Shown here: in pieces, positions 1 through 9,421 of the stretch
Layout of the letters: every line of letters begins with the position of its first letter
How positions within the stretch are numbered: the first letter of the stretch is position 1
Origin: an uncultured Marvinbryantia sp.
Lineage (GTDB): Bacteria; Bacillota; Clostridia; Lachnospirales; Lachnospiraceae
Length of the DNA: 46,401 nucleotides
Direction of reading: 5' to 3'
NCBI GenBank assembly: GCA_947631355.1
Contig: CANRKY010000006.1
Location: 1-46,401 of the forward strand
The notes under the pieces: model-generated
The model's database searches: none
Told to the model about the DNA's origin: nothing
The model's input: only the letters and a program-made list of their open reading frames with translations
Translations under genes and position numbers: made by a program

Positions 1-1
1 A

Positions 2-305
2 GCACCGCAGACCGAGGCCCCGAAGGCAGTGACAGCGCCGCAGACCGAGGCCCCGAAGGCAGTGACAGCGCCGCAGACCGAGGCCCCGAAGGCAGCAGCA
101 GCGCCGCAGACCGAGGCGCAGAAAGCAACGGAAGCACCGCAGACCGAGACGCAGAAAGCAACGGAAGCTCCGCAGACAGAGACACAGAAAGCAACGGAAG
201 TTCCGCAGACCGAGACGCAGAAAGCAACGGAAGCTCCGCAGACAGAGACACAGAAAGCGACGGAAGCTCCGCAGACAGAGACGCAGGAAACAACAGAAGC
301 TCCGA
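2..305 (+). repeat. 33-bp in-frame coding tandem repeats (APQTEAPKAVT, then TEAPQTETQKA units)
   Basis: gca/gcgccgcagaccgaggccccgaaggcagtgaca units followed by acggaagcaccgcagaccgagacgcagaaagca units. Confidence 0.9.
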
Positions 306-1588
306 CAGAGCATATACATAGCTTTGGCGAGTGGGAGGTGACCACAGAGGCTACCTGCCTGACAGCGGGCGAAGCAGAGAGAACCTGCACGACATGCGGC
401 GCGAAAGAGACGAAGGTCATCGCGGCAAATCCGCAGGCACATGTAAAGGTAGAAGATCCGGACAAAGATCATCCGGCCACCTGCACACAGTTTGGTGTTT
501 CCGATTATTTGGAATGTGAGATATGTCATCAGGGATTTTTCAATATGACAAAAGCGCTGGGACATGATTTTTCCGACACCTATACGGTAGACAGAGAGGC
601 CACCTGCGCACAGGCGGGGCAGATGTCCAGACACTGCACGCGGGAAGGCTGCGACGCAGTGACGGATGTGACTCCCATAGCGGCAACGGGAGAGCACAAC
701 TGGTCTGAGAAAAAGGGAGAGCCAGGGTGCCAGACGCCTGGATACATCCTGAAAACATGCAGCACCTGTAATAAGACAGAAAAGACGATCATCCCCAGCC
801 TTGGCGGGCATAACTTTGAAGATTATGTTGCCACAGAGGCCACCTGCAGCAGAACCGGCTGGATGGTTAAGAAATGCAGCAGATGCGGATATACCACTAC
901 AAGCGGTACGGTTATCCCGACTACCGACCATAAGTGCGCAGAAGAATTTGTAATAGACAAAGAAGCTACCTGCACATCACCCGGCAGAGTGGTGAAGAAG
1001 TGCGTATATTGCGGAAAGATCATGGAAACGCGGACCATTGAGGCGGAAGGCCATCAGTTTGGAAATGAAGCGCTGGAGACGCGCGAGGCGACCTGCACGA
1101 CAGATGGATACACATACCGTGTCTGCGAGAAATGCCATGCGGTGGTACAGAAGGATAAGATAGATAAGCTGGGACATAACATGGTGAACGGCACCTGTGA
1201 CAGATGCCACAAGACTGCAGAAGAAATAGCGAGCGCTGAACAAAAGAGCCAGAAATGGTACGAAAACATGGTGTGGGGCGTTTATTATGAAGCCGATCTC
1301 AGCCAGTGCGAGGGATTCGTGGATCAGAGCGGCAAGCGCGTGGGCGTTATTGTAAAAATGATCCGCGGCACACAGAACCCCATCACGGTGGTTGCTCCGA
1401 AGGCGAAAGCCGGGTTCCGCTTTGTTGGATGGGCTGAAAAACTCGATAATGGATTGCTGCAAAAAGATGCAAGCAAGACGGAAGCCACACGGACAGACAC
1501 TTATATGGACAGCTATCCGGATGGCGACATCAACTTCACTGGATATAATAAGACCTATGTGGCAGTATATGAACCCATTGTTGCCTAG
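2..1588 (+). CDS. Surface/secreted protein, 5'-truncated by window start; 11-residue TEAPQTETQKA-type repeats, several CxxC repeat units, C-terminal Listeria-Bacteroides (Flg_new)-like module
   Basis: Frame is open from base 2 (APQTEAPKAVT...), so the ATG at 29 is internal. Repeated 'EATCxxxGxxxxxCxxCG' units; terminal 'AGFRFVGWAEK...YNKTYVAVYEPIVA'. Confidence 0.85.
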   Translation, partial: APQTEAPKAVTAPQTEAPKAVTAPQTEAPKAAAAPQTEAQKATEAPQTETQKATEAPQTETQKATEVPQTETQKATEAPQTETQKATEAPQTETQETTEAPTEHIHSFGEWEVTTEATCLTAGEAERTCTTCGAKETKVIAANPQAHVKVEDPDKDHPATCTQFGVSDYLECEICHQGFFNMTKALGHDFSDTYTVDREATCAQAGQMSRHCTREGCDAVTDVTPIAATGEHNWSEKKGEPGCQTPGYILKTCSTCNKTEKTIIPSLGGHNFEDYVATEATCSRTGWMVKKCSRCGYTTTSGTVIPTTDHKCAEEFVIDKEATCTSPGRVVKKCVYCGKIMETRTIEAEGHQFGNEALETREATCTTDGYTYRVCEKCHAVVQKDKIDKLGHNMVNGTCDRCHKTAEEIASAEQKSQKWYENMVWGVYYEADLSQCEGFVDQSGKRVGVIVKMIRGTQNPITVVAPKAKAGFRFVGWAEKLDNGLLQKDASKTEATRTDTYMDSYPDGDINFTGYNKTYVAVYEPIVA

Positions 1589-1626
1589 GGAATAAAAAGT
1601 GAAAAAGGTGCCTGGAGAATAGAAAG
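1580..1626 (+). repeat. Direct duplication of the stop-codon region of the first surface gene
   Basis: gttgcctagggaataaaaag (1580-1599, contains TAG) vs ggtgcctggagaatagaaag (1607-1626), 16/20 by eye. Confidence 0.6.
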
Positions 1627-1708
1627 AGTATCAGGACAGATGACGCAATAGCCAGACTTTGCGGAAAAGGAATATATGCCTGTGAGTCCGATATAGATCA
1701 AACAGAAG

Positions 1709-1755
1709 AAAAGCTGCGGCAGGAGACCGTGAAAACGGATCTGCCGCAGCTTTTT
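1709..1755. terminator. Bidirectional intrinsic terminator
   Basis: AAGCTGCGGCAG (1711-1722) / CTGCCGCAGCTT (1741-1752), A-rich 5' and T-tract 3'; between convergent genes. Confidence 0.85.
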
Positions 1756-1810
1756 GCCATAAAATAGACTGTCGTAAAATAGAGAAGCGATCGTAACAGA
1801 AAACGGTTCC

Positions 1811-3196
1811 TCAATTCTTCCGGATTTTCCGCACTACCATGGCGCCGATGATCCCGGACATAATGCCCACACAGGTATTGCTCACCAGCATGATGATGCC
1901 TGCACTCTCGCTCCCAAGAGACGTGAAGTGCTGCAGTGCCCACAGCACCGGGATGCGAAAGACAAACACTCGGCAGAAATTGATCAGCAGGGTGAGCCGC
2001 GTGCGACCATAGCCGTACAGCAGCGCCATCACAGCGGCAGTGACGCCAAGGGGAACACACCCGCCCAGGCTCTCAAAGCGCAGCACTTTTATAATGATCT
2101 GCTGAAACTCCGGCTGAAAGCCACTCTGGCTGTTTGCGAAGATCCAGGTGAGGGGGCCGATGAACACATTGACCAGGATCCAGCCCACAAATCCAACCAG
2201 CACATTGTAGACAAGCAGCTTATAGAAAGCGTCCAGAGCGCGGTCGTGTTTTCCGGCGCCCCGGTTCTGGCTGATGATGGCGGCTCCCCCGTCTTTTAAG
2301 CCATCCTGAAAACTGGTCACCGTGCCGTTCACATTGTTGGAGATCCCCAGGGCGCCCACCGTGGTGGTGCCATAATTTGCGCACATGGCGTTCACCACCG
2401 TTTTCCCCATGGAAAACGCGATCTTTTCTATGATCACCGGTAGGGAGAGCGTGATCATGGGCGCGGTCACCTTTCGGTTCAGGGCAATGTAGCGGGGACT
2501 GAAGCCAAACACATCATTTTTCCCGGAAAGATGATAGGCCGCCAGAATCAGCATTACGGCCTGCGAGATCAGCGTAGCCACGCCGATCATGGTGATGTCT
2601 CCGTGCAGTCCATAAATAAAAAAGGCAGTGAGGGACAGCTTCAGCGTCATCACCAGCATATTTAGCGCCATGATGCGGCGGGAATTTCCGCGCGCCCGTT
2701 CGATGGCGATATACACGTTATTAAAAAAGCTCAGGATCGTGCCGCCGATGGTGATCATAAAATAGCGGGAACCGATCTCGATAAAGGATTCGGGCGTGCC
2801 GGTAATCCGCAGGAAGGTGGGAGTAAACGGAAGCAGGGCGAGGATCAGCGCGGCCATGCACCCGCATACGGCGATCAGGCTGCTGACGCGCTTTTTTACC
2901 AGCGCGAAATCACCCGCCCCGTATGCCTCGCTCACTTTGATGCTGCTCCCGGCGGCCAGCCCAGTGCCGATAGCGCTGATCATCAGCTGGAACTGGGCCA
3001 GATAGGCCACGGCAGACACAGCCTCGGCGCTGATGTGTGAGGCCATCATCGTATCCAGGATGGTGAACAGATGGTTCACCTCCTGAAAAATGGCCAGGGG
3101 CAGACAGATCTTTGCCACCACCCACCACATATTCCCGTGCAGGATAAATTCTCTGGACGCCTGATCTTTTTCGGACAGTTCGATCGTCTTTTCCAT
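1811..3196 (-). CDS. MATE family multidrug efflux transporter
   Basis: 461 aa, polytopic; MATE-like motifs (LPLAIFQEVNHLFTILDTMMASH...AVAYLAQFQLMISAIGTGLAAGSSIKVSEAYGAGD). Confidence 0.88.
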   Translation of the reverse strand: MEKTIELSEKDQASREFILHGNMWWVVAKICLPLAIFQEVNHLFTILDTMMASHISAEAVSAVAYLAQFQLMISAIGTGLAAGSSIKVSEAYGAGDFALVKKRVSSLIAVCGCMAALILALLPFTPTFLRITGTPESFIEIGSRYFMITIGGTILSFFNNVYIAIERARGNSRRIMALNMLVMTLKLSLTAFFIYGLHGDITMIGVATLISQAVMLILAAYHLSGKNDVFGFSPRYIALNRKVTAPMITLSLPVIIEKIAFSMGKTVVNAMCANYGTTTVGALGISNNVNGTVTSFQDGLKDGGAAIISQNRGAGKHDRALDAFYKLLVYNVLVGFVGWILVNVFIGPLTWIFANSQSGFQPEFQQIIIKVLRFESLGGCVPLGVTAAVMALLYGYGRTRLTLLINFCRVFVFRIPVLWALQHFTSLGSESAGIIMLVSNTCVGIMSGIIGAMVVRKIRKN

Positions 3197-3382
3197 AACA
3201 TTTCACTCCCCTTATGCGGGCACAGCGCATCCGTGATATTTCTTTCGGAAATTCCTTTCAAGATTTTTCAGGATTCCAAAGGCAATTATCTTTCAAGTTT
3301 TTTTAGGATTTCCGTTCAGAATCCCCAGGGCAATTCGCATTTCATGCGTATTATATACCGCGGCTTTTATAAGTTCAATAAC

Positions 3383-3497
3383 AAAATTGGCAGGAACTAC
3401 GGGCAAAGATCGGACGGAACCCAGAGCAGAGATTGGCCGGAACCCTGGCCAGAAATTGGTTTGAACATCGTGCGGAAATCGATTGGAATTTCGGGTT
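3383..3497. repeat. Degenerate 23-bp tandem repeat, 5 units, non-coding
   Basis: aaaattggcaggaactacgggca | aagatcggacggaacccagagca | gagattggccggaaccctggcca | gaaattggtttgaacatcgtgcg | gaaatcgattggaatttcgggtt, each exactly 23 bp. Confidence 0.8.
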
Positions 3498-3571
3498 TGC
3501 TGCAAACATATTTATACAGAATATTTAATATTATAAATTATAAAAATTTATCAGAAAATTGTATATTTTGA

Positions 3572-3600
3572 TTGCTCTTTATCGATACCAGTGGTATAAT
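3572..3600 (+). promoter_or_regulatory. Sigma-A-type promoter of the 3633-7304 surface gene
   Basis: TTGCTC-N17-TATAAT with extended -10 TGG. Confidence 0.6.
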
Positions 3601-3632
3601 ATGGTAAAATTTCTACAAGGAGGGAATGAGTT

Positions 3633-6600
3633 GTGAAAAGAAAGGTAACAGCAATGGTTTTGGCCGGGATACTGGCCATGCAGGGTGTTGTTCCGGCTGC
3701 GGCGGAAGAAATTGTGCCGCTGGCGGATCAGACCCAGGTGACGGCAGAGGCGACCGCTCAGGCGGAAGCACCTGCACAGCCGGAAGTGACGGTACAGCCG
3801 GAGGTGCAGGCAGAAGCACCGGTACAGGCAGAAGTGCCCGCACAGCCGGAAGTACCGGTACAGGAAGAAGTGGCGGCGCAGCCGGAAACACTGGCCCAGG
3901 AAGAAGTGGCAGCTCAGCCGGAAACACTGGCACAGGAAGAAGTGACGGCGCAGCCGGAAACACCGGTACAGGAAGAAGTAACGGCGCAGCCGGAGGTACC
4001 CACACAGGAAGAAGTGCCTGCACAGGCGGAGACTGCGGATCCGGCACAGAGTGAGACGCAGCCAATCACTGCGGATACAGAGGAAGCGCAGGCTCCGGAG
4101 GCGGGCGAATCTGCGGAAGTACCTGCAGATGCAGCAGGAAACGTGGATACAGACGAGGAAGAAATCGTGCTGGATAACGCGCCCGCGCTGGCCGATATGC
4201 AGGTGGGAACAGAGGCGAACGGGGCGTCCGCAGAGCAGATCAGCGTCACAGAAGAACAGATGCTGAAGCCAGTTCGTATTGAAATAGAAAAACCGTCAAC
4301 CGCCTATAATGCTATGACGGTGCTTGACGACCTTTCCAAACTGAAGGTATCCGTTTACTATGAAGGCCAGACGGAACCGGAGGTGCTGAGCAATTGGATT
4401 AGGGTACGGAATGACGAAATGGCATTTACGTGCGCCCCATCCAACAGGGACTATGTTGGTGCAATGGAAGTGGTGGATGAAAATGGATATACTCTATACG
4501 CGGAGGAAGGTTATTTTCTTCCGTTTGGAACCTTTACGGTGCGGGTCACAATGCAAAATAATATGGACGGTGAACAAACAGTAGGTACACAGGCCATAAC
4601 CATTGAGAAACCGGCGGCAGATGAACTTCCCGCCGAGTATTCCATTGCTGCCGGACAGACAAAGTATTACCATATTTCTCCATCAACGGAAAACCGTATA
4701 TTGAACATACAGATGACAAGCGTGGAGGACGGGGATGACTGGGGTGCATGCTTATATGCAGAGATCTACGTCGTAAATGTGAATGGACTGAGCTGTTGTG
4801 CTCGTGGTGAAGTTGATGGCACGTATGGGTGGGAATATGATGATATGGCGAAGGGGTCAGAATATGTGCTCACTCTGAAAAGCGAGAGTACTGGCGCGTA
4901 CACCGGCACTTTTACGTTAGCAGATAGAAAAATACTGACAGAAGCCAAGATCCAAAATGTAACTGGCTCGTGTTCTCAGCTGCAGATGCTGGGGATGCTC
5001 CGGCAAAAGGTGGGAGTAAATTTAAGCTACGAAGACGGCTCTACAGATTATGTCTCAAATTGGGTCTATACTTCGCGGACTGACGAGACGGGAGAATGGC
5101 ACTATGTTTTTCAGTGTGGATCTTCAAATCACGAGAGCCTGCGTCTCTGTCTGCAAAAAGATGGCGCATACATCGATATGCCGGATGACACTGGATGGTA
5201 CATAGATAAAAGTATTCCGCCAGTAGGCGAGTACACACTGGTGCTGTTTGTGGATGATGTACAGCAGGATGCCTTTTCCTTCACTGTGACACCGGAGGAA
5301 GTACAGAAGGAACTTGTGCTGGGCATGGAATATCAGGTAGAGGTTGCGAAGGGAGAGAGCGTATGGTACCGCTTCACCCCCGCTGCGGATGGGGACTACT
5401 TCCTATATGCCTGGGATTCTGTGGGAGAAGATCAGAACAGCTGTGTGGAAGTGTATGACAGTGAGTACCACTGCATTGCGGAGGACGATGAGAGTGGCTA
5501 TGGAAATCATTTTTCGCTGAAGCAGACGCTGAATGCCGGACAGACCTATTACTTTAACTTGAAAGGGAGTGCCTATGACGCATGTACATTTGCGTTCTGT
5601 ATAAAGACGCTTGCAAATCCGACTTCCATACGGTTTGATGAGGAGCGCACGCGCACAAATTACAGTGTGGGATACTATATAGAGGTATATGGCAAGGACA
5701 TAACGGTTTGTATAGCATACGATGACGGAAGCGAACAGAAGGTTTATGCGAATTATAAACCGGATGCATATGGAAACTATGTGCGGGTTAACCTGTACGA
5801 GCCGGATGCGTCCGGGGCAGCGGATCTTACAAAACCGGTAGATATGTTTGCACTTCCGCAGGGAGAGTATATCCTGGTTGCAAGTCTGGGAACGAAAATC
5901 GATTACGAATTTACGGAGAATCAAAATGTTGCCACAGCGTCATTGAGGATCTTTGTGGGCGATGAGCATAAACACGAATGGAACCCTGGAGACATCCTGA
6001 AACCGCCAACCTGCGCAGAAGAAGGAGAGCAGGAATATGTGTGCTCCTGCGGCCAAAAAGAAGTGCGCGCACTGCCTATTGTGCCGGACGCACACAGCTG
6101 GGATGAAGGAGCTGTGACTACCGAGGCAACCTGCGGAGCGGCCGGCGTGAGGACGTTTACATGTACTGCCTGCAAGGCCACCCGCACGGAGGAGATTGCG
6201 GCCACCGGCGTACATACATGGGATGGCGGGGTCGTTACACAGGCGGCGAGCTGCAAGGCAGCCGGCGTGAGGACGTTTACGTGTACTGTCTGCAAAAATG
6301 CCACCCGCACGGAGGAGATTGCGGCCACCGGCGTACACGCATGGAATAAAGGGGTCGTTACACAGGCGGCGAGCTGCAAGGCGGCCGGCGTGAAAACATT
6401 TACCTGTGAGGAGTGCGGCGAAACGCGTACGGAAACCATAGAGATGACGGCGCATACCTACGGCGCTTATAAGACCACCACGGAGCCGACCGTTCTGAAG
6501 GAAGGCGTACAGACCAGCACATGTTCCGTGTGCGGGGCGAAGCAGACGAAGTCTGTTGCAAAACTGAAAGCGGCCGTGAAATTCACTGTGAAGAAGGTTC

Positions 6601-7304
6601 CGCTGCAGGTGAAGAAAACATTTGCCGCAAAATCGTATGTGACCGGCCTGCAGAAGGGTGACTCCATCAAAACATGGACGTCCAACAAGCCCAAAGTGGC
6701 CACTGTAGATAAAAAGACCGGAAAGGTAACGGCAAAGAAAAAGGGAACGGCAGTCATCACCGCCACCACAGTGGGCGGCGCAAAGAGTTCCTTCACTGTT
6801 ACGGTGCAGAGTCCGGTGGTAAGGACCACGGCGATCTCTGGCCTGAAGAAGAGTGCTTCTGTGCAGATTGGCAAGACCATAACCTTAAAGCCCACCATCA
6901 CGCCTGTCACCAGCCAGGATAAGGTGACCTACACAAGCTCCAACAAGAAGGTGGCCACCGTATCCGCCAAGGGTGTGGTGAAAGGGGTAAAAGCAGGCAC
7001 GGCAAAGATCACAGTCACATCGGGCAAGAAGAAATTTGTGGTCACAGTGAAAGTGACGAGACCTGCGGTGACGGCCATCAAGAACGTGCCAAAGAGTGTA
7101 AGTGTTAAGAAAGGGAAGACCTACACACTGAAGCCGAAATTCTCGCCCGCGGGAAGTACCGGAACCCTGAAGTACACTTCTTCCAACAAGAAAGTGGCCA
7201 CGGTGAACGCAAAGGGCAAGATCACGGCGAAGAAGAAAGGCACTGCCACTATAACGGTGCAGACAGGCAAGATTAAAGTGACCTGCAAAGTTACAGTAAA
7301 ATAA
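3633..7304 (+). CDS. Secreted surface protein: signal peptide, Q/P/E/V repeat region, pre-peptidase-like beta domains, CxxC repeat units, C-terminal Big_2 Ig-like domains
   Basis: GTG start after AAGGAGGG; MKRKVTAMVLAGILAMQGVVPAAAEE; AQPEVPVQEEV repeats; 'SSNKKVATVSAKGVVKGVKAGTAKITVT' repeats typical of Big_2. Confidence 0.9.
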   Translation: MKRKVTAMVLAGILAMQGVVPAAAEEIVPLADQTQVTAEATAQAEAPAQPEVTVQPEVQAEAPVQAEVPAQPEVPVQEEVAAQPETLAQEEVAAQPETLAQEEVTAQPETPVQEEVTAQPEVPTQEEVPAQAETADPAQSETQPITADTEEAQAPEAGESAEVPADAAGNVDTDEEEIVLDNAPALADMQVGTEANGASAEQISVTEEQMLKPVRIEIEKPSTAYNAMTVLDDLSKLKVSVYYEGQTEPEVLSNWIRVRNDEMAFTCAPSNRDYVGAMEVVDENGYTLYAEEGYFLPFGTFTVRVTMQNNMDGEQTVGTQAITIEKPAADELPAEYSIAAGQTKYYHISPSTENRILNIQMTSVEDGDDWGACLYAEIYVVNVNGLSCCARGEVDGTYGWEYDDMAKGSEYVLTLKSESTGAYTGTFTLADRKILTEAKIQNVTGSCSQLQMLGMLRQKVGVNLSYEDGSTDYVSNWVYTSRTDETGEWHYVFQCGSSNHESLRLCLQKDGAYIDMPDDTGWYIDKSIPPVGEYTLVLFVDDVQQDAFSFTVTPEEVQKELVLGMEYQVEVAKGESVWYRFTPAADGDYFLYAWDSVGEDQNSCVEVYDSEYHCIAEDDESGYGNHFSLKQTLNAGQTYYFNLKGSAYDACTFAFCIKTLANPTSIRFDEERTRTNYSVGYYIEVYGKDITVCIAYDDGSEQKVYANYKPDAYGNYVRVNLYEPDASGAADLTKPVDMFALPQGEYILVASLGTKIDYEFTENQNVATASLRIFVGDEHKHEWNPGDILKPPTCAEEGEQEYVCSCGQKEVRALPIVPDAHSWDEGAVTTEATCGAAGVRTFTCTACKATRTEEIAATGVHTWDGGVVTQAASCKAAGVRTFTCTVCKNATRTEEIAATGVHAWNKGVVTQAASCKAAGVKTFTCEECGETRTETIEMTAHTYGAYKTTTEPTVLKEGVQTSTCSVCGAKQTKSVAKLKAAVKFTVKKVPLQVKKTFAAKSYVTGLQKGDSIKTWTSNKPKVATVDKKTGKVTAKKKGTAVITATTVGGAKSSFTVTVQSPVVRTTAISGLKKSASVQIGKTITLKPTITPVTSQDKVTYTSSNKKVATVSAKGVVKGVKAGTAKITVTSGKKKFVVTVKVTRPAVTAIKNVPKSVSVKKGKTYTLKPKFSPAGSTGTLKYTSSNKKVATVNAKGKITAKKKGTATITVQTGKIKVTCKVTVK

Positions 7305-7460
7305 AATCAAAAGCAATGTAAAAAGTAAAATAAAAAGCAAAGCGAACGCAAAGCAGAAAGCAGTGCGAAAGCAAAACGCAATGCAAAAGCAAAGCGCAAT
7401 GCAAACGCAAAACGCAGTGCAATAGCAAAATGCAGCGCGAAAAGTAAAATAAAAAATAAA
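7305..7460 (+). repeat. A-rich degenerate post-stop repeat (agtaaaataaaa; gcaaaacgcaatgcaaa)
   Basis: CDS end '...acagTAAAATAAaa' recurs as 'aagtaaaataaaaa' twice; in between ~gcaaarcgcaatgcaaa units. Confidence 0.6.
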
Positions 7461-7462
7461 AA

Positions 7463-7526
7463 CAAAAACCCGCAAGGGCGGCGGATGCAGAAAACAGATC
7501 TGCAAAAGCCGCACCTGCGGGTTTTG
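7463..7526. terminator. Bidirectional intrinsic terminator (surface gene / pyrG)
   Basis: ACAAAAACCCGCA...GCGGC...GCAG...CTGC...GCCGC...TGCGGGTTTTGT nested hairpin. Confidence 0.85.
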
Positions 7527-7549
7527 TATGCGGGGGTTCATCTTACTAT

Positions 7550-7593
7550 CTTATAATCCTATCCCAGATAGCTTATGATCCTACCCCTGATAG
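7550..7593 (-). repeat. 22-bp tandem duplication spanning the pyrG stop codon
   Basis: Minus strand CTATCAGGGGTAGGATCATAAG / CTATCTGGGATAGGATTATAAG, 19/22; first copy contains the TAG stop. Confidence 0.85.
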
Positions 7594-9185
7594 GCCAGCG
7601 CCGCCTCCACAAATCCCACAAACAGTGGGTGCGGGCGGTTGGGGCGGGACTTCAGCTCCGGGTGCGCCTGAGTGGCCAGGAAGAACGGGTGGGATTTCAG
7701 CTCGATCATCTCCACGATCCGCCCGTCCGGCGAGAGGCCGGACAAAGTCATGCCATGGTCGGTCAGCACCTTGCGGTAATCGTTGTTCACTTCATAGCGG
7801 TGTCTGTGGCGCTCACAGATGGTCTCTGCGCCGTACAGGGCGTATGCCTTCGTGGTCTTGTCCAGCACGCAGGGATAGGAACCCAGACGCAGGGTGCCGC
7901 CGATATCCTCCACGCCGTCCTGATCCGGCATCAGCGCGATCACCGGGTGCTGGGTGGCGGGGTTCAGCTCCACGCTGTGGGCGTCCTTCAGCCCGGCCAC
8001 ACTGCGGGCAAATTCCACAATGGCAAGCTGCATGCCCAGGCACAGGCCCAGGAAAGGCACATCGTGCTCCCGGGCATAATGGATGGCGGTGATCTTTCCG
8101 TCGATCCCCCTGTCGCCGAAGCCGCCGGGCACCAGGATGCCGCTCACATCCCCCAGCAGTTCTTCCGCATTTTCCTCGTTCAGAAGTTCCGAATCGATCC
8201 ATTTGATATGTACCGTGGCGCGCTGAGAAATGCCGCCGTGCTTCAGGGCCTCCACCACACTGATGTAGGCATCGTGGAGCTGCGTGTATTTTCCCACCAG
8301 GGCGACGGTCACATCCTTTGTGGGATGGCGCAGGGCGTCCACCATGGCGGTCCAGTCGGTCAGATCCGGCTCCGGGCAGTCCAGGTTCAGGCACTCACAG
8401 GCCACCTGGGCCAGCCGCTCCTGCTCCATGGCAAGCGGCGCCTCGTAGAGATATTCCACATCCAGATTCTGCAGTACGTGGCTCACCGGCACGTTGCAGA
8501 AAAGCGCGATCTTTTCTTTGATGCCGGGCTCCAGGGGCAGCTCCGAACGGCACACCAGAATATCCGGCCAGATCCCCATGCCCTGCAGCTGCTTCACGCT
8601 GGTCTGGGTGGGCTTCGTCTTCATCTCGCCGGAAGCCTTGATGTATGGGATCAAAGATACATGGATCAAAATGGCGTTTTCTCTGCCCACATCGTGCTGG
8701 AACTGCCGGATGGCCTCCAGGAAAGGCTGGCTTTCAATATCGCCCACGGTTCCACCCACCTCGATGATGGCTATGTGCATCTCATCGGAAGTATAGTTCC
8801 GGTAAAACCGGTTCTTGATCTCGTTTGTGATGTGCGGGATCACCTGCACGGTGCCGCCGCCGAAATCGCCGCGCCGCTCTTTCTGGAGGACGGACCAGTA
8901 AATTTTTCCGGTGGTCACGTTGGAATTTTTGGTCAGGCTTTCATCGATAAAGCGCTCGTAATGTCCCAGGTCCAGATCCGTCTCCGCCCCATCGTCCGTC
9001 ACGAACACTTCCCCGTGCTGGATGGGGTTCATGGTGCCGGGATCGATGTTGATGTAGGGGTCGAATTTCTGCATGGTCACTTTATAGCCGCGCGCCTTTA
9101 AAAGACGCCCAAGGGATGCGGCAGTGATGCCTTTTCCCAGACCGGATACCACGCCCCCTGTGACAAAAACGTATTTTACAGACAT
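7581..9185 (-). CDS. pyrG: CTP synthase
   Basis: [33 protein letters not shown]...; GATase C-terminal domain with [20 protein letters not shown] upstream of 9185. Confidence 0.98.
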   Translation of the reverse strand: MSVKYVFVTGGVVSGLGKGITAASLGRLLKARGYKVTMQKFDPYINIDPGTMNPIQHGEVFVTDDGAETDLDLGHYERFIDESLTKNSNVTTGKIYWSVLQKERRGDFGGGTVQVIPHITNEIKNRFYRNYTSDEMHIAIIEVGGTVGDIESQPFLEAIRQFQHDVGRENAILIHVSLIPYIKASGEMKTKPTQTSVKQLQGMGIWPDILVCRSELPLEPGIKEKIALFCNVPVSHVLQNLDVEYLYEAPLAMEQERLAQVACECLNLDCPEPDLTDWTAMVDALRHPTKDVTVALVGKYTQLHDAYISVVEALKHGGISQRATVHIKWIDSELLNEENAEELLGDVSGILVPGGFGDRGIDGKITAIHYAREHDVPFLGLCLGMQLAIVEFARSVAGLKDAHSVELNPATQHPVIALMPDQDGVEDIGGTLRLGSYPCVLDKTTKAYALYGAETICERHRHRYEVNNDYRKVLTDHGMTLSGLSPDGRIVEMIELKSHPFFLATQAHPELKSRPNRPHPLFVGFVEAALAYQG

Positions 9186-9421
9186 ACTTATCCTCCTTAA
9201 AACTGCGCCGATGCTGCACGATGGCAGAAAAAGACCGGGCAAAAAAATTTCAGGGATGCATCCCAGGCAGGAAAACCCGCCGAAGGACGCACCCCGTTGT
9301 GTCGATCCAATACGCATCCAGTATAACTGATTTTTGCAGAGTTGAAAACGAAAAAATATGGTTTTATTAATGAGCAGTTCTGATAGATATGATCAGTTTT
9401 TTTAATTTAATAGGATTCCTT

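Noticed and set aside
7575-9101. 508-aa plus-strand ORF antisense to pyrG
   Set aside because: Same antisense artifact; pyrG motifs on the minus strand are unambiguous.
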